Below, piece after piece: positions 41,999 to 50,912 of a stretch of 64,000 nucleotides of DNA. The translations under genes and the position numbers were made by a program. The notes beneath the pieces were generated by a model. That model was not told where the DNA came from, searched no databases, and saw nothing but the letters and a program-made list of their open reading frames with translations. The number at the start of each line of letters is the position of its first letter. The stretch's first letter is position 1. Source of the stretch: Cohnella herbarum (GTDB lineage: Bacteria > Bacillota > Bacilli > Paenibacillales > Paenibacillaceae). Location: positions 7,985,001-8,049,000 of the forward strand of contig NZ_CP051680.1 of assembly GCF_012849095.1 (NCBI RefSeq). The letters are read 5' to 3'.

Positions 41999-44356
41999 GT
42001 GGTAAACGAGCCGAATTCGCCTCGCGACGAGGAAGAGAAGCGGTTGTTGGTCGTGCTGGAGCAGGTGAGCAGGCGGATGCGCAAGGAGCTGGCGCTGCTC
42101 GGAGACCGGCGCGAAGACGTTGTCGGAATACGCCAAGAGTTCTGGGACGACGTAAGAATGAACTTCTCCGATTCGACCGAAGTCGGCGAGACTTGGAGCA
42201 GTATCGTTCAGCAAGCCGAACTGCTAGCGGAACGGGAACGTAGCCATAGGGTAGCTTCGGAAGCCGTCGAACGGTTGACGAAGCAGTTCGATTCGCCGTA
42301 TTTCGCGCGAATCGATTTTGCTGAGAAGGGTTACGATGCCGAAGTCATCTATATCGGGCGCGCGTCTCTCGTAGGGGAAGACGGGGAGACTTTCTACGTT
42401 TACGATTGGCGTGCGCCCGTGTCCAGTTTATTTTACGATCATGAGCCAGGTCCCGCTACTTACCGGGTTCCGGATGGGGAAATGATCGGAGAATTGCTGC
42501 TCAAGCGACAGTTCGTCATTCGCGGCGGTCAGATGAAGTTCATGTTCGACACGTCCGAGACGGTCGGAGACGAAATTTTGCAGGCCGTACTGTCGGAAGG
42601 CTCGGATACGTCGATGAAGAGCATCGTTGCCACCATTCAGAAGGAGCAAAACGGGATTATTAGGGACGAGAAGCACAAATTGCTTGTCGTTCAGGGTGCC
42701 GCAGGCAGCGGAAAGACGTCCGCGGCTTTGCAGAGAATCGCGTATTTGCTGTATCGGTACCGGGAGTCGCTTGCTCCGGATCAGATCATTTTATTTTCCC
42801 CGAATCCGGTATTCAAGGGGTACATCTCTCGCGTATTGCCGGACTTGGGTGAAGCGAATATGCGGCAGATGACGTTCAGGGAATTGATCGAAGCCCGGTT
42901 AGGTCGCAGGTTCGAGGTGGAAGATCTGTTCTCGCAGACGGAAGCGTTGGCGGCGGACGATGGAAGCCCGGCCGGTGAGAGCAGGGAGCGATCGGTAAGA
43001 TATAAGGGTTCGGAGCATTTTTTCGTCACGGTAGAAAATTATTTGAAACGGTTGGAGCAAGAGGGCGTCCGTTTCCATCCTCTAAGATTTCGCAGCATGA
43101 CGATCGCGTCGGCGGAAGAGATGTCCGAGCGATTTTACGGCATTCAAGCTTCCGACGGATTCGGCACCCGCGCGGCGGGCGTTCGGCGGTGGTTGCTTGA
43201 ACGGCTCCAATCCTGGGTGGATTCCCAGATGGATGAGGCTTGGGTGGAGGAGGCGGCCGAATCGGCCAGCTCCGAGGATATACAGCGCGCTTACGTCGAG
43301 GTTCGCCGGAGCGGCGGGTTTCATGACGAGGCTTTCGAAGACGAGGACCATATGAGCGCCATTATTCGAAGGCGCGTCGCGGAGAATGCCGTTGCTCCGC
43401 TGGTGAAAGCGGTTCGGAACTATCGCTTCCTGGATGCCGTCGCGACATATCGGGAACTGTTCGAGAGCCGTTCGCTGTTTGCGGCGTGCGCCCCCGACGG
43501 CAAGCTGCCGCTCGGTTGGGAATGGATGCTGCAACGCGCGGAGGAGACGTTCGGGCGCAAGCTCGTCGATCATGAAGACGCGACTCCGCTCATGTACGTT
43601 TCGGAAGCTTTGGAAGGTTTTCGGAGAGTGGAAGGCGATATTCTTCACGTGTTCGTGGACGAAGCGCAGGATTATTCCCCTTTCCAAGCGGCCTATCTTC
43701 GTAGGCGTTACCCGCGCGCTCGAATGACCGTGCTTGGGGACTTTAACCAAGCGATCTACCTTCAGTCGCAGGATAGCGGCGGGTTCGGCGGATGGATTCG
43801 GTTGATGTCGCCGGAAGTTACATCCGTGCTAAGATTGACGACCAGCTATCGATCCACGGAACAGATCGTGGATTTTACCAAAGCCATTCTGACAGCCGAA
43901 GACGCCAAGGGCATTACTCCTTTTAACCGAAAGGGAGAACCGCCGAAGGTTGTTGCCTGTAAAGACGGCGGACAGTTAGGGGAAAAGATCGCGGCGGACA
44001 TCGAAGATTTGCTGGGGAAAGGCTATGGAACGATCGGCGTCATCACGAAGACGGCGCACGAAACCGGCAACGCGTCGGCAGTTCTGAAGGAGCTTCTGCC
44101 GAACGACGTTTCGATTGCGCTCGTCACGGGCGGTTCCGCGGAGCTTCCTAGAGGCGTGTCGGTGTTGCCGTCCTATTTGGCCAAAGGCATCGAGTTCGAC
44201 GCCGTCCTCGTATGGGATGCTTCGGACGATCTTTACGGCAAGGATAAGGATCGGAAGCTGCTTTATACGGTTTGTACCCGCGCGCTTCATGTTCTGCACG
44301 TTTATCATACCGGAGAAGCTTCACCTTGGCTTCCGAGACAGGGAGGCCGAAAATGA
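41999..44356 (+). CDS. helD: HelD-like superfamily 1 helicase
   Basis: UvrD/Rep-like ATPase of 785 residues. In Bacillus HelD binds RNA polymerase and clears stalled complexes. The N-terminal coiled coil (about 5-95) is the part that enters the polymerase. Walker A QGAAGSGKTSAALQRIAYLLY and Walker B VFVDEAQDYSP are clear. The motifs GDFNQAIY, TTSYRSTEQI and YTVCTRALHVL also fit superfamily 1. The GTG at 41999 suits the GGGAG upstream better than the TTG at 41990. It overlaps recQ by ATGA, so the two are cotranslated. Confidence 0.92.
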   Translation: MVNEPNSPRDEEEKRLLVVLEQVSRRMRKELALLGDRREDVVGIRQEFWDDVRMNFSDSTEVGETWSSIVQQAELLAERERSHRVASEAVERLTKQFDSPYFARIDFAEKGYDAEVIYIGRASLVGEDGETFYVYDWRAPVSSLFYDHEPGPATYRVPDGEMIGELLLKRQFVIRGGQMKFMFDTSETVGDEILQAVLSEGSDTSMKSIVATIQKEQNGIIRDEKHKLLVVQGAAGSGKTSAALQRIAYLLYRYRESLAPDQIILFSPNPVFKGYISRVLPDLGEANMRQMTFRELIEARLGRRFEVEDLFSQTEALAADDGSPAGESRERSVRYKGSEHFFVTVENYLKRLEQEGVRFHPLRFRSMTIASAEEMSERFYGIQASDGFGTRAAGVRRWLLERLQSWVDSQMDEAWVEEAAESASSEDIQRAYVEVRRSGGFHDEAFEDEDHMSAIIRRRVAENAVAPLVKAVRNYRFLDAVATYRELFESRSLFAACAPDGKLPLGWEWMLQRAEETFGRKLVDHEDATPLMYVSEALEGFRRVEGDILHVFVDEAQDYSPFQAAYLRRRYPRARMTVLGDFNQAIYLQSQDSGGFGGWIRLMSPEVTSVLRLTTSYRSTEQIVDFTKAILTAEDAKGITPFNRKGEPPKVVACKDGGQLGEKIAADIEDLLGKGYGTIGVITKTAHETGNASAVLKELLPNDVSIALVTGGSAELPRGVSVLPSYLAKGIEFDAVLVWDASDDLYGKDKDRKLLYTVCTRALHVLHVYHTGEASPWLPRQGGRK

Positions 44357-46173
44357 ATCCAGCGGCAATTGATGCATTACGAACGTACTACGGGTATGAC
44401 CGCTTTCGCGCGGGACAGTCGACGTTGATCGAAGCCATATTGGACGGCAAAGACGTGCTCGGCATTATGCCGACGGGAGCGGGAAAGTCGATCTGTTATC
44501 AGATACCGGCGATCTTGCTTCCGGGGGTGACGTTGGTCATTTCCCCGTTGATTTCCCTCATGAAGGATCAAGTCGATTCTTTGAACACGGCGGGCATCGA
44601 AGCTACTTATATCAATAGCTCGCTCTCCGTGAAAGAGACGAACGAGAGAATGCGGGACGTGGCGGCCGGTCATTACAAGCTGCTGTACGTAGCGCCGGAA
44701 AGGTTGGAATCCGAGTATTTCCGGGAGCTTATCCGAGGGTTGGAAGTGCCGCTGATCGCGGTGGACGAGGCGCACTGCGTATCCCAGTGGGGACATGATT
44801 TCCGTCCGAGCTATATGACGATCGTGCGGTTGCTGCGGGATATCGAGCCGCGCCCGGTAATGGCGGCGTTCACGGCGACCGCGACGGACGTCGTCAAGGA
44901 AGATATCGTGGAGCGGCTTAAACTGCGCGAACCGGCAAGGGTGACGACGGGTTACGCCCGGAGCAATCTGGCGATGTCGGTCGTCCGCAATGCGGACAAG
45001 CGGGATTATGTCGCTAGATACGTGAAGGAGCATTCGGACCAAGCCGGGATTATTTATGCCTCGACCCGTCGAGAGGTGGAGAGCGTCTACTCGTTCGTTC
45101 ATTCGCTAGGCGTACCGGTCGGCAAATATCATGCCGGACTAAGCGAAGAGGACCGCGCGCGTACTCAGGATGCTTTTCAGCGGGACGATGTGCAAATTAT
45201 CGTGGCGACGAACGCTTTCGGCATGGGGATCGACAAGTCGAACGTTCGCTTCGTTATCCATAACAATATGCCGAAAAACTTGGAAGCCTATTATCAGGAA
45301 GCGGGGCGCGCCGGACGCGACGGCGATCCGGGAGAGTGCGTGTTGTTATTTTCGCCTCAGGACGTCGTGACTCAAAAGTTTTTTATCGATCAAAGCGAGG
45401 CAAGCGATGAGAGAAAACGGAACGATTATCGTTTGTTGAACGATATGGTGCAATATTCGCATACGGGAGATTGCCTACAGCTGACGATCGTCCGATATTT
45501 CGGCGAGGAGAACGGGGAACCATGCGGGACTTGCGCCAATTGCACCGATACGCGTGAACAGAAAGACGTGACCGAGGATGCGAAGATGATTTTCGCCTGC
45601 ATCTCGGAGATGAAGCAACGCTTCGGCGTTACGCTAACGGCCAAGGTGCTTCGGGGAGCTAACGACGCGAAGATCAGGCAGTTCAACTTCGATCGCCTAA
45701 GATCTTACGGCAGATTAAAGCATATGGCAGAGAAACCGCTCGTGCAGCTCATTCACGCGCTTGTGGCCGACGGATATTTGCGAATGTCGGATACCGCTTA
45801 TCCGGTCGTTCAGTTAATGGAGCCTGTCCTAGAAGTCATGCGAGGAGAGTCTCGCGTGTATCACAAGGCAGAACCGGAAGCGCCTCCGGTATCGCGGACA
45901 AGCGGAAGATCCGGTTCTTCCCGCAGCGGCGGCTCTTCGGCGCCGGTGGCGAACGCGGAGTTGTTCAACGCCTTGCGCCAGCTTCGTAAGCGGATCGCCG
46001 ATGGGGAAGGGCTGCCGCCTTTCGTTATTTTCCACGATGCGACCCTTCGGGAGATGTGCGAGGCGATGCCTGCAAACGAGAGAGCGATGCGTTCGGTTAA
46101 AGGCGTCGGAGCGGCTAAATACGAGAAGTATGGACAAGCGTTTTTGGATCTCATTAGACATCATTCGGATTGA
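44353..46173 (+). CDS. recQ: ATP-dependent DNA helicase RecQ
   Basis: A 3'-5' DNA helicase for recombination and fork repair, 606 residues. Helicase core: MPTGAGKSICYQIPA (Walker A), VDEAHCVSQWGHDFRPSY (DEAH), AFTATAT and QEAGRAGRDG. The RecQ-C-terminal zinc site has CGTCANC with an upstream Cys, and the C-terminus is an HRDC domain (FNALRQLRKRIADGEGLPPFVIF). A Ser/Gly/Arg-rich linker joins the two. The ATG at 44353 shares bases with the helD stop and has GGGAGG six nt upstream. Confidence 0.97.
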   Translation: MNPAAIDALRTYYGYDRFRAGQSTLIEAILDGKDVLGIMPTGAGKSICYQIPAILLPGVTLVISPLISLMKDQVDSLNTAGIEATYINSSLSVKETNERMRDVAAGHYKLLYVAPERLESEYFRELIRGLEVPLIAVDEAHCVSQWGHDFRPSYMTIVRLLRDIEPRPVMAAFTATATDVVKEDIVERLKLREPARVTTGYARSNLAMSVVRNADKRDYVARYVKEHSDQAGIIYASTRREVESVYSFVHSLGVPVGKYHAGLSEEDRARTQDAFQRDDVQIIVATNAFGMGIDKSNVRFVIHNNMPKNLEAYYQEAGRAGRDGDPGECVLLFSPQDVVTQKFFIDQSEASDERKRNDYRLLNDMVQYSHTGDCLQLTIVRYFGEENGEPCGTCANCTDTREQKDVTEDAKMIFACISEMKQRFGVTLTAKVLRGANDAKIRQFNFDRLRSYGRLKHMAEKPLVQLIHALVADGYLRMSDTAYPVVQLMEPVLEVMRGESRVYHKAEPEAPPVSRTSGRSGSSRSGGSSAPVANAELFNALRQLRKRIADGEGLPPFVIFHDATLREMCEAMPANERAMRSVKGVGAAKYEKYGQAFLDLIRHHSD

Positions 46174-46317
46174 TAACGGGGGCAGTCTATCGGTGTATTT
46201 CGCTTGGGCTTGGGCCGCTAAAAGTACGGATCCCCTATCAAAGTACCTCTTGGTTCGTCGATTGGGCTTATAGTGCCAGAATATGATACTATGATGCCTC
46301 CATCGATTAACCAAACC

Positions 46318-46615
46318 TGCTCTCATAGTCGGAAAAAGCGACTATGGCGAGGCAAAACTACCCAACCCTGCTCTCATAGTTGGAAAAAGCGACTATGGCG
46401 AGGCAAAACTACCCAACCCTGCTCTCATAGTCGGAAAAAGCGACTATGGCAAGGCAAAACTACCCAAACCTGCTCTCATAGTCGGAAAAAGCGACTATGG
46501 GAGGCAACCAACCCCACCCTGCTCTCATAGTCGGAAAAAGCGACGATGGCGAGGCAAACCCACCCAATCCCGCTTTCATTGTCGCAAAACGTGACAATAA
46601 GAGCGGGATTGGGTG
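46318..46615. repeat. Tandem 51-bp hairpin repeat array (array 3)
   Basis: Units begin at 46318, 46369, 46420, 46471, 46520 and a diverged one at 46571, spaced 51 bp except one of 49. Each holds catagtcg-loop-cgactatg, a perfect 8-bp stem with a purine-rich loop, and the spacer cgaggcaaaactacccaacc. The last unit becomes a larger hairpin (46561-46615): cacccaatcccgc pairs with gcgggattgggtg around a second stem. An 85-codon frame across it is a by-product of the period. The rest of the 46.18-46.70 kb gap holds no gene. Confidence 0.85.
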
Positions 46616-46705
46616 TGCGGGTCTCTAAATCCGCCCGGAGAGCCGAATTGGTTCTTTTCGCGGATTCCCGCCTATTTATGTATCCATGCTCCATTGCCCT
46701 CGCTG

Positions 46706-47314
46706 CTATGCGTACTTGATCTCGATCGGTACGAGACTCGCCTGCTCGGGACGCCACTTGGGCATGCCGAATTTCTTCATGTAACCGAGCACGTTCAGAT
46801 CGTTTTCCACGCTTTGCTCCGCGTTCATTCTCTCAAGCAGCTTCCAGCAGGCGATGACATCGTTAAGGGAACGATGCGCGCCTTCCAAGACGATGCCGTA
46901 GCGATCGCACATTTCTTTCAGGTTATGCGGATATGTATGACGTGCCCGGGATATCGTGAGCGTGTCCAGAAATGAATTGTTGAACGACCGTTTCGCGAAG
47001 CGATGCAACGCGTGATGGAGGAAGCTCAAGTCGAACATGGCGTTATGGGCGACGAGAATACTATCTCCGATAATTCGGTTGAGGATGCGAAAGGCCGTTT
47101 CCTCGTCCATCCCATGTACCAAATCCGCGGACGTAATCCCGGTAATCTCCGTAATTTTCGGCGGCAGCGCGCCTTCGAACCGGACCAGCGTCTGAAATTG
47201 GCTAACGATTTCTCCACCATAGCAACGGATAGCCGCTATTTCGATGACGCGGTCGCGGGCCGGGTCCAGTCCGCTGGTCTCGAAGTCCAGCACGGTAATA
47301 TTGTCCAGCTTCAT
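46706..47314 (-). CDS. DEDDh 3'-5' exonuclease (DnaQ/PolC-epsilon-like)
   Basis: A 202-residue exonuclease. The DEDDh catalytic set is visible: Asp/Glu in LDFETSGLD, Asp in HNAMFDLSFL, and His/Asp in GAHRSLNDV. It matches the stand-alone proofreading-type exonuclease family, often involved in DNA repair or RNA trimming. The C-terminus (YMKKFGMPKWRPEQ) is a family tail. The upstream TIGR03943 gene ends 20 bp before it, so the three minus-strand genes may form one operon. Confidence 0.92.
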   Translation of the reverse strand: MKLDNITVLDFETSGLDPARDRVIEIAAIRCYGGEIVSQFQTLVRFEGALPPKITEITGITSADLVHGMDEETAFRILNRIIGDSILVAHNAMFDLSFLHHALHRFAKRSFNNSFLDTLTISRARHTYPHNLKEMCDRYGIVLEGAHRSLNDVIACWKLLERMNAEQSVENDLNVLGYMKKFGMPKWRPEQASLVPIEIKYA

Positions 47315-47334
47315 GCCTGTTTCTCCTTCGATAG

Positions 47335-48315
47335 TTAGTAGATTCGATAAACGTAAGGGTCTTCGGGTGCAGGTATCGGCTTCCAGGAAGTAACCTTTAG
47401 CACGGGAATCTTCTGTTTGAACGGTTGATAGAGCTCAGATGTCAGTGTGCCGGTCACGTGTACCCAATCGTCGTTTTCCAGATCCGTCCCTTTCGGAAAA
47501 TCGACCAGCATCCCGAACACGCCAGAATCAGCCGCGCAGTGGATGAAGCCGAATCGGAAAACGAAGTAATGATCCCCGTCCACTTGCTCGCCTTTGTAAG
47601 CGAAACCGTTGAACGATATCTTTCTCCCCATGAAGTTGCCGGGGAAATTATAGATGACTTCCATTCCTTTCATGTACGTTTGATCGTTCAACTCGATCTC
47701 GCGAAGGTTTAGGAAATCAGCAAGTTCTTTATTCTTAATCGTTTCATACCCTTCTTTGCCATAGAAGACGCTGGAATCCGGTTTAAGGAATTGATGCTGG
47801 CCCGGATTTTTGTCCGACATCGTGCCTTCCGCCGAAGGAAAGGAGAAGCCTTTGGCTTTCACGAAGCTCGAGTCGAGCGTCTGTACCGGCAGGAAGATCC
47901 CCGTGAATATCGGGAAACTCAGGATCAAATATCCGATCGTCCGTTTCCATCGAGAAGGCGATTCGTGGGTGTGGCCGAAAGGGCTGTCATGCGCATGCTC
48001 GTGCTCGTGGGTGTGTCCATGATCGGGATGCTCTTCATTGTGATCATGATTGTGATCATGATCGTGCGTATGTCCGGATTCGAGATCATGCCGTTCCTGT
48101 TCAAGCTTCCGCTCGGCGGCTTCCGTTCTTCTTTTCTCCGCTTGCTCCAGCCGATACATTCTCGCTACCTCGACAATGCAGAGCAACGATAGAATAACGA
48201 TCGCGGTGATGGAGAGGTAAGCGTACTTCGTATTTATGTATTTGTTGAGCTGATCTTGGTAGTGTATGAGCGAGAACATGAACGCGAAGCCGAACAGAAT
48301 ATAAAAGCGAATCAT
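47335..48315 (-). CDS. TIGR03943 family protein with His-rich linker
   Basis: Partner of the DUF318 permease encoded upstream (YcgQ-YcgR type pair). It has 326 residues with two N-terminal helices, a cytoplasmic or external linker and a third helix. A globular domain follows (FNGFAYKGEQVDG to the end, OB-like). The linker, about residues 80-120, holds around fifteen His mixed with Asp and Glu (HTHDHDHNHDHN and more), a probable metal-binding loop. The ATG at 48315 shares one base with the upstream stop. The pair is thought to act in metal transport; the metal is not known. Confidence 0.85.
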   Translation of the reverse strand: MIRFYILFGFAFMFSLIHYQDQLNKYINTKYAYLSITAIVILSLLCIVEVARMYRLEQAEKRRTEAAERKLEQERHDLESGHTHDHDHNHDHNEEHPDHGHTHEHEHAHDSPFGHTHESPSRWKRTIGYLILSFPIFTGIFLPVQTLDSSFVKAKGFSFPSAEGTMSDKNPGQHQFLKPDSSVFYGKEGYETIKNKELADFLNLREIELNDQTYMKGMEVIYNFPGNFMGRKISFNGFAYKGEQVDGDHYFVFRFGFIHCAADSGVFGMLVDFPKGTDLENDDWVHVTGTLTSELYQPFKQKIPVLKVTSWKPIPAPEDPYVYRIY

Positions 48316-49217
48316 CAAATAATCCTCCCTACGATCAAGGATCCGGTCAGCGTAAATACGGAGACTAGCGCAATGAGCGCGAGAACGAACTTACCCCGGA
48401 ACGTTCCTAGCAGCATTAAGGTATTTTTGATATCGATCATCGGACCGAAGACGAGAAATGCGGACAAAGCGCCCATCGAGAAGGTGCTTCGGAAAGAAGA
48501 AGCGATGAAAGCATCCGCTTCGGAGCAGAGCGACATCGTAAAGGCAAGTCCCATCATGACCAGGGAAGCCGTCAGCGGATTGTTGCCTAACTGAAGCAAA
48601 GACGATGTCGGGATGAACGTTTGCATGCATGCCGCGATGAAAGCTCCGAGCACCAAATATTTGCCAACGGAGAAAAATTCGTCTACGGCATGAGAGAGCA
48701 CGTGGCCGATTCGCGGGAAGATCGGCTGCTTGACGGATTTGACTAACGGTTGCTCCGATGTGGCGGCGACTTGTTGCCCGTAATTCTTAAGCGGCATCAC
48801 CGGAAATAATAGCGCAATGGTCATCGAAACGGCCAATGCCACCGCGAAAGCCATGCCTGCGCGGATGGCCACGACTCTCCAATCGTTGCCGAACGCGATA
48901 TATGTAGAGAATAGGACGATCGGATTAATGATCGGTCCCGTAAGCATGAAGGCGATTCCCGCGTTAAGCGGAACGCCTTTGCCCAACAGTCGGCGAGTGA
49001 TAGGCACGATCCCGCATTCGCATGACGGAAACAGAATTCCGACGCTGCAGCCGAATAAGGAAGCAAGGAAACGATTTCGGGGCATAATCCGGGCAATCCA
49101 ACGTTCGGTGATAAAGGATTGGATGAGCCCAGAGATTAACACGCCGATGAGAACGAACGGGATCGCTTCCATGATCATGCTTAAGAATATGGTGTTCATT
49201 TGTAAAAATGTCGTCAA
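48315..49217 (-). CDS. DUF318 family permease (YcgR/YraQ-like)
   Basis: A 300-residue membrane protein with about eight helices. The signature GCSVGILFPSCECGIVPITRRLLGKGVP holds the Cys-x-Cys pair that marks this permease family, and AFMLTGPIINPIV and MSLCSEADAFIASSF follow. It forms a coupled pair with the downstream His-rich TIGR03943 protein, consistent with metal-ion movement. The start is TTG with GAAGGTG upstream. Confidence 0.88.
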   Translation of the reverse strand: MTTFLQMNTIFLSMIMEAIPFVLIGVLISGLIQSFITERWIARIMPRNRFLASLFGCSVGILFPSCECGIVPITRRLLGKGVPLNAGIAFMLTGPIINPIVLFSTYIAFGNDWRVVAIRAGMAFAVALAVSMTIALLFPVMPLKNYGQQVAATSEQPLVKSVKQPIFPRIGHVLSHAVDEFFSVGKYLVLGAFIAACMQTFIPTSSLLQLGNNPLTASLVMMGLAFTMSLCSEADAFIASSFRSTFSMGALSAFLVFGPMIDIKNTLMLLGTFRGKFVLALIALVSVFTLTGSLIVGRII

Positions 49218-49335
49218 GGTACACCTTCTGAATATAATAGAGTAGTAGCGATGAACCTAGATTAACATATCGCGTCTATGAAAACCTTAATTTTTTGATG
49301 CGATTCCTATAGAACAGAACTGCCGCAGCATAAAG

Positions 49336-49381
49336 AAAACTCCCGCAAGCGAACGAAGTCGTTCGCTTGCGGGAGTTTCTT
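49336..49381 (-). terminator. Terminator of the NCS2 permease gene
   Basis: A stem of about 19 bp, aaactcccgcaagcgaacg with cgttcgcttgcgggagttt. On the minus strand it ends in TTTTCTTTA. Confidence 0.88.
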
Positions 49382-49399
49382 TACGTTTGAGCAGCATGT

Positions 49400-50701
49400 T
49401 TATTTCTTAGGTTCAGCGTCTTCCTTGTCGTTGGACAGCCGCGTGATCTCGAACAGCTTGAACAACAGACTGAATACGATCGCGACGACGGTGGCGAGAG
49501 CCATACCCGACATCTCGAAATTGCCCGACGAGATTTTGACTCCGCTCAGGCCCGTAACGAGTACGATCGTGGTCAGGAACAGGTTCGTCGGCTTGCCGTA
49601 ATCGACTTTAGATTCTACGAGCATCCGCAAGCCGGAAGCCGCGATGACGCCGAATAGCAGTAACGAGATACCGCCCATGACCGGAACCGGAATATGGGAG
49701 ACGAGAGACGAGAATTTGCCGAGGAACGACAGCAAGATCGCGAATACGGCGGCGCCGCCGATGACGAACGTCGAGTACACGCGTGTGATCGCGAGCACGC
49801 CGATATTCTCGCCGTAGGTCGTATTCGGCGTGGAACCGACGAAACCGGAGATCATCGTCGAGATGCCGTTGCCGAGCAAGGAACGATGAAGACCGGGATC
49901 CTTGGACAAATCTTTATCCACGATATTGCCTGTGACGATGAGATGCCCGATATGCTCAACGATAACGACGAGCGCTGCCGGAACGATGACCAAGATAGCC
50001 GTCCATTCGAATGCGGGAGTCGTAAACGTCGGAGTGTCGAACCAATCCACTTGATCCAGGAACCCGAATTTGATCATTCCCATCAGATAAGCGAGCACGT
50101 AACCGAAAATGATTCCGATCAGAATCGGAATGATCCGCATAAATCCGCGGAATAGCACGTTGCCCAATATCGTAACGAGCATCGTCGAGATCGACAGAAT
50201 GACCGTATTCGTATCCATTTTCCAGTCGGCGACGTCACCCGGGTTAATCCAACCTGCCATTCGCGCCGCAACCGGAATGAGCTCGAGGCCGATAACGGCA
50301 ACGATTGCGCCCATGGCCGCGGGAGGGAAGACGACGTTAATCCAGCCGGTGCCGGCGTATTGGATGATAATCGCAAGCAAGGTGAAGATCAATCCCGCGA
50401 TAATGAAGCCTCCGAGCGCGGCGGCATAGCCGTCTCCGTCGGAGGCATACGTGCCGATTACCGCGCCGGCCGGAGCGATGAAGGCGAAGCTGGAGCCGAG
50501 GTAGGCGGGTATTTTTCCTTTGCAAATCCAGAGATAGAGCAGCGTGCCGATCCCGTTCATGAGCAAGCAAACGGCAGGATCGACGTGAAGCAGGTTCGGT
50601 ACGAGCACCGTCGAGCCGAACATGGCGAACAAATGCTGCAGGCTTAGCGTAAGGCTAAGTCCAAGGGGGGGTCTCTCGTGTACCCCGATTTCACGTCTCA
50701 T
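49400..50701 (-). CDS. uraA: NCS2 family uracil permease
   Basis: Proton-coupled nucleobase importer, 433 residues, with twelve to fourteen helices. Typical motifs are SLQHLFAMFGSTVLVPNLL, YLGSSFAFIAPAGAV, VIVEHIGHL and GSTPNTTYGENIGVLA, which fit the uracil branch. A longer frame to 50818 exists, but GGAGGAAAAAG lies just before the ATG at 50701 and homology starts there. No PyrR-type leader was recognised. A possible cre site lies upstream. Confidence 0.93.
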   Translation of the reverse strand: MRREIGVHERPPLGLSLTLSLQHLFAMFGSTVLVPNLLHVDPAVCLLMNGIGTLLYLWICKGKIPAYLGSSFAFIAPAGAVIGTYASDGDGYAAALGGFIIAGLIFTLLAIIIQYAGTGWINVVFPPAAMGAIVAVIGLELIPVAARMAGWINPGDVADWKMDTNTVILSISTMLVTILGNVLFRGFMRIIPILIGIIFGYVLAYLMGMIKFGFLDQVDWFDTPTFTTPAFEWTAILVIVPAALVVIVEHIGHLIVTGNIVDKDLSKDPGLHRSLLGNGISTMISGFVGSTPNTTYGENIGVLAITRVYSTFVIGGAAVFAILLSFLGKFSSLVSHIPVPVMGGISLLLFGVIAASGLRMLVESKVDYGKPTNLFLTTIVLVTGLSGVKISSGNFEMSGMALATVVAIVFSLLFKLFEITRLSNDKEDAEPKK

Positions 50702-50779
50702 AGCTTCTTTTTCCTCCACAAAGTCATTGATCTTGTACGACAATTTCCTTGTTGATTCTACAAAGGAGTTCATGGTTTT

Positions 50780-50793
50780 GGCAAGCGCTTTCT
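50780..50793. promoter_or_regulatory. Possible cre (CcpA) site upstream of uraA
   Basis: ggcaagcgctttct, which on the minus strand reads AGAAAGCGCTTGCC. It keeps the GAAAGCGCTT core of cre sites but lacks the outer T and A. It lies about 80 bp upstream of the uraA start. Confidence 0.35.
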
Positions 50794-50912
50794 CAGAAAA
50801 AAGAAATATTGACTCCAAGCTCGCATGATGATACAGTTGCTACTGCTCTTTCGCTCGTTATGGGATATAATAAGGGACAGCGAGCTTTTTATAGTCATGA
50901 GGAGGATTTACC

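Noticed and set aside
46273..46530. An 85-codon frame of basic 17-residue repeats (CSHSRKKRLW type)
   Set aside because: Same cause as above; no ribosome site, and one 49-bp spacing breaks the frame.
46318..46615. Possible CRISPR array
   Set aside because: The whole 51-bp unit repeats, with no variable spacers, and no cas genes are near.
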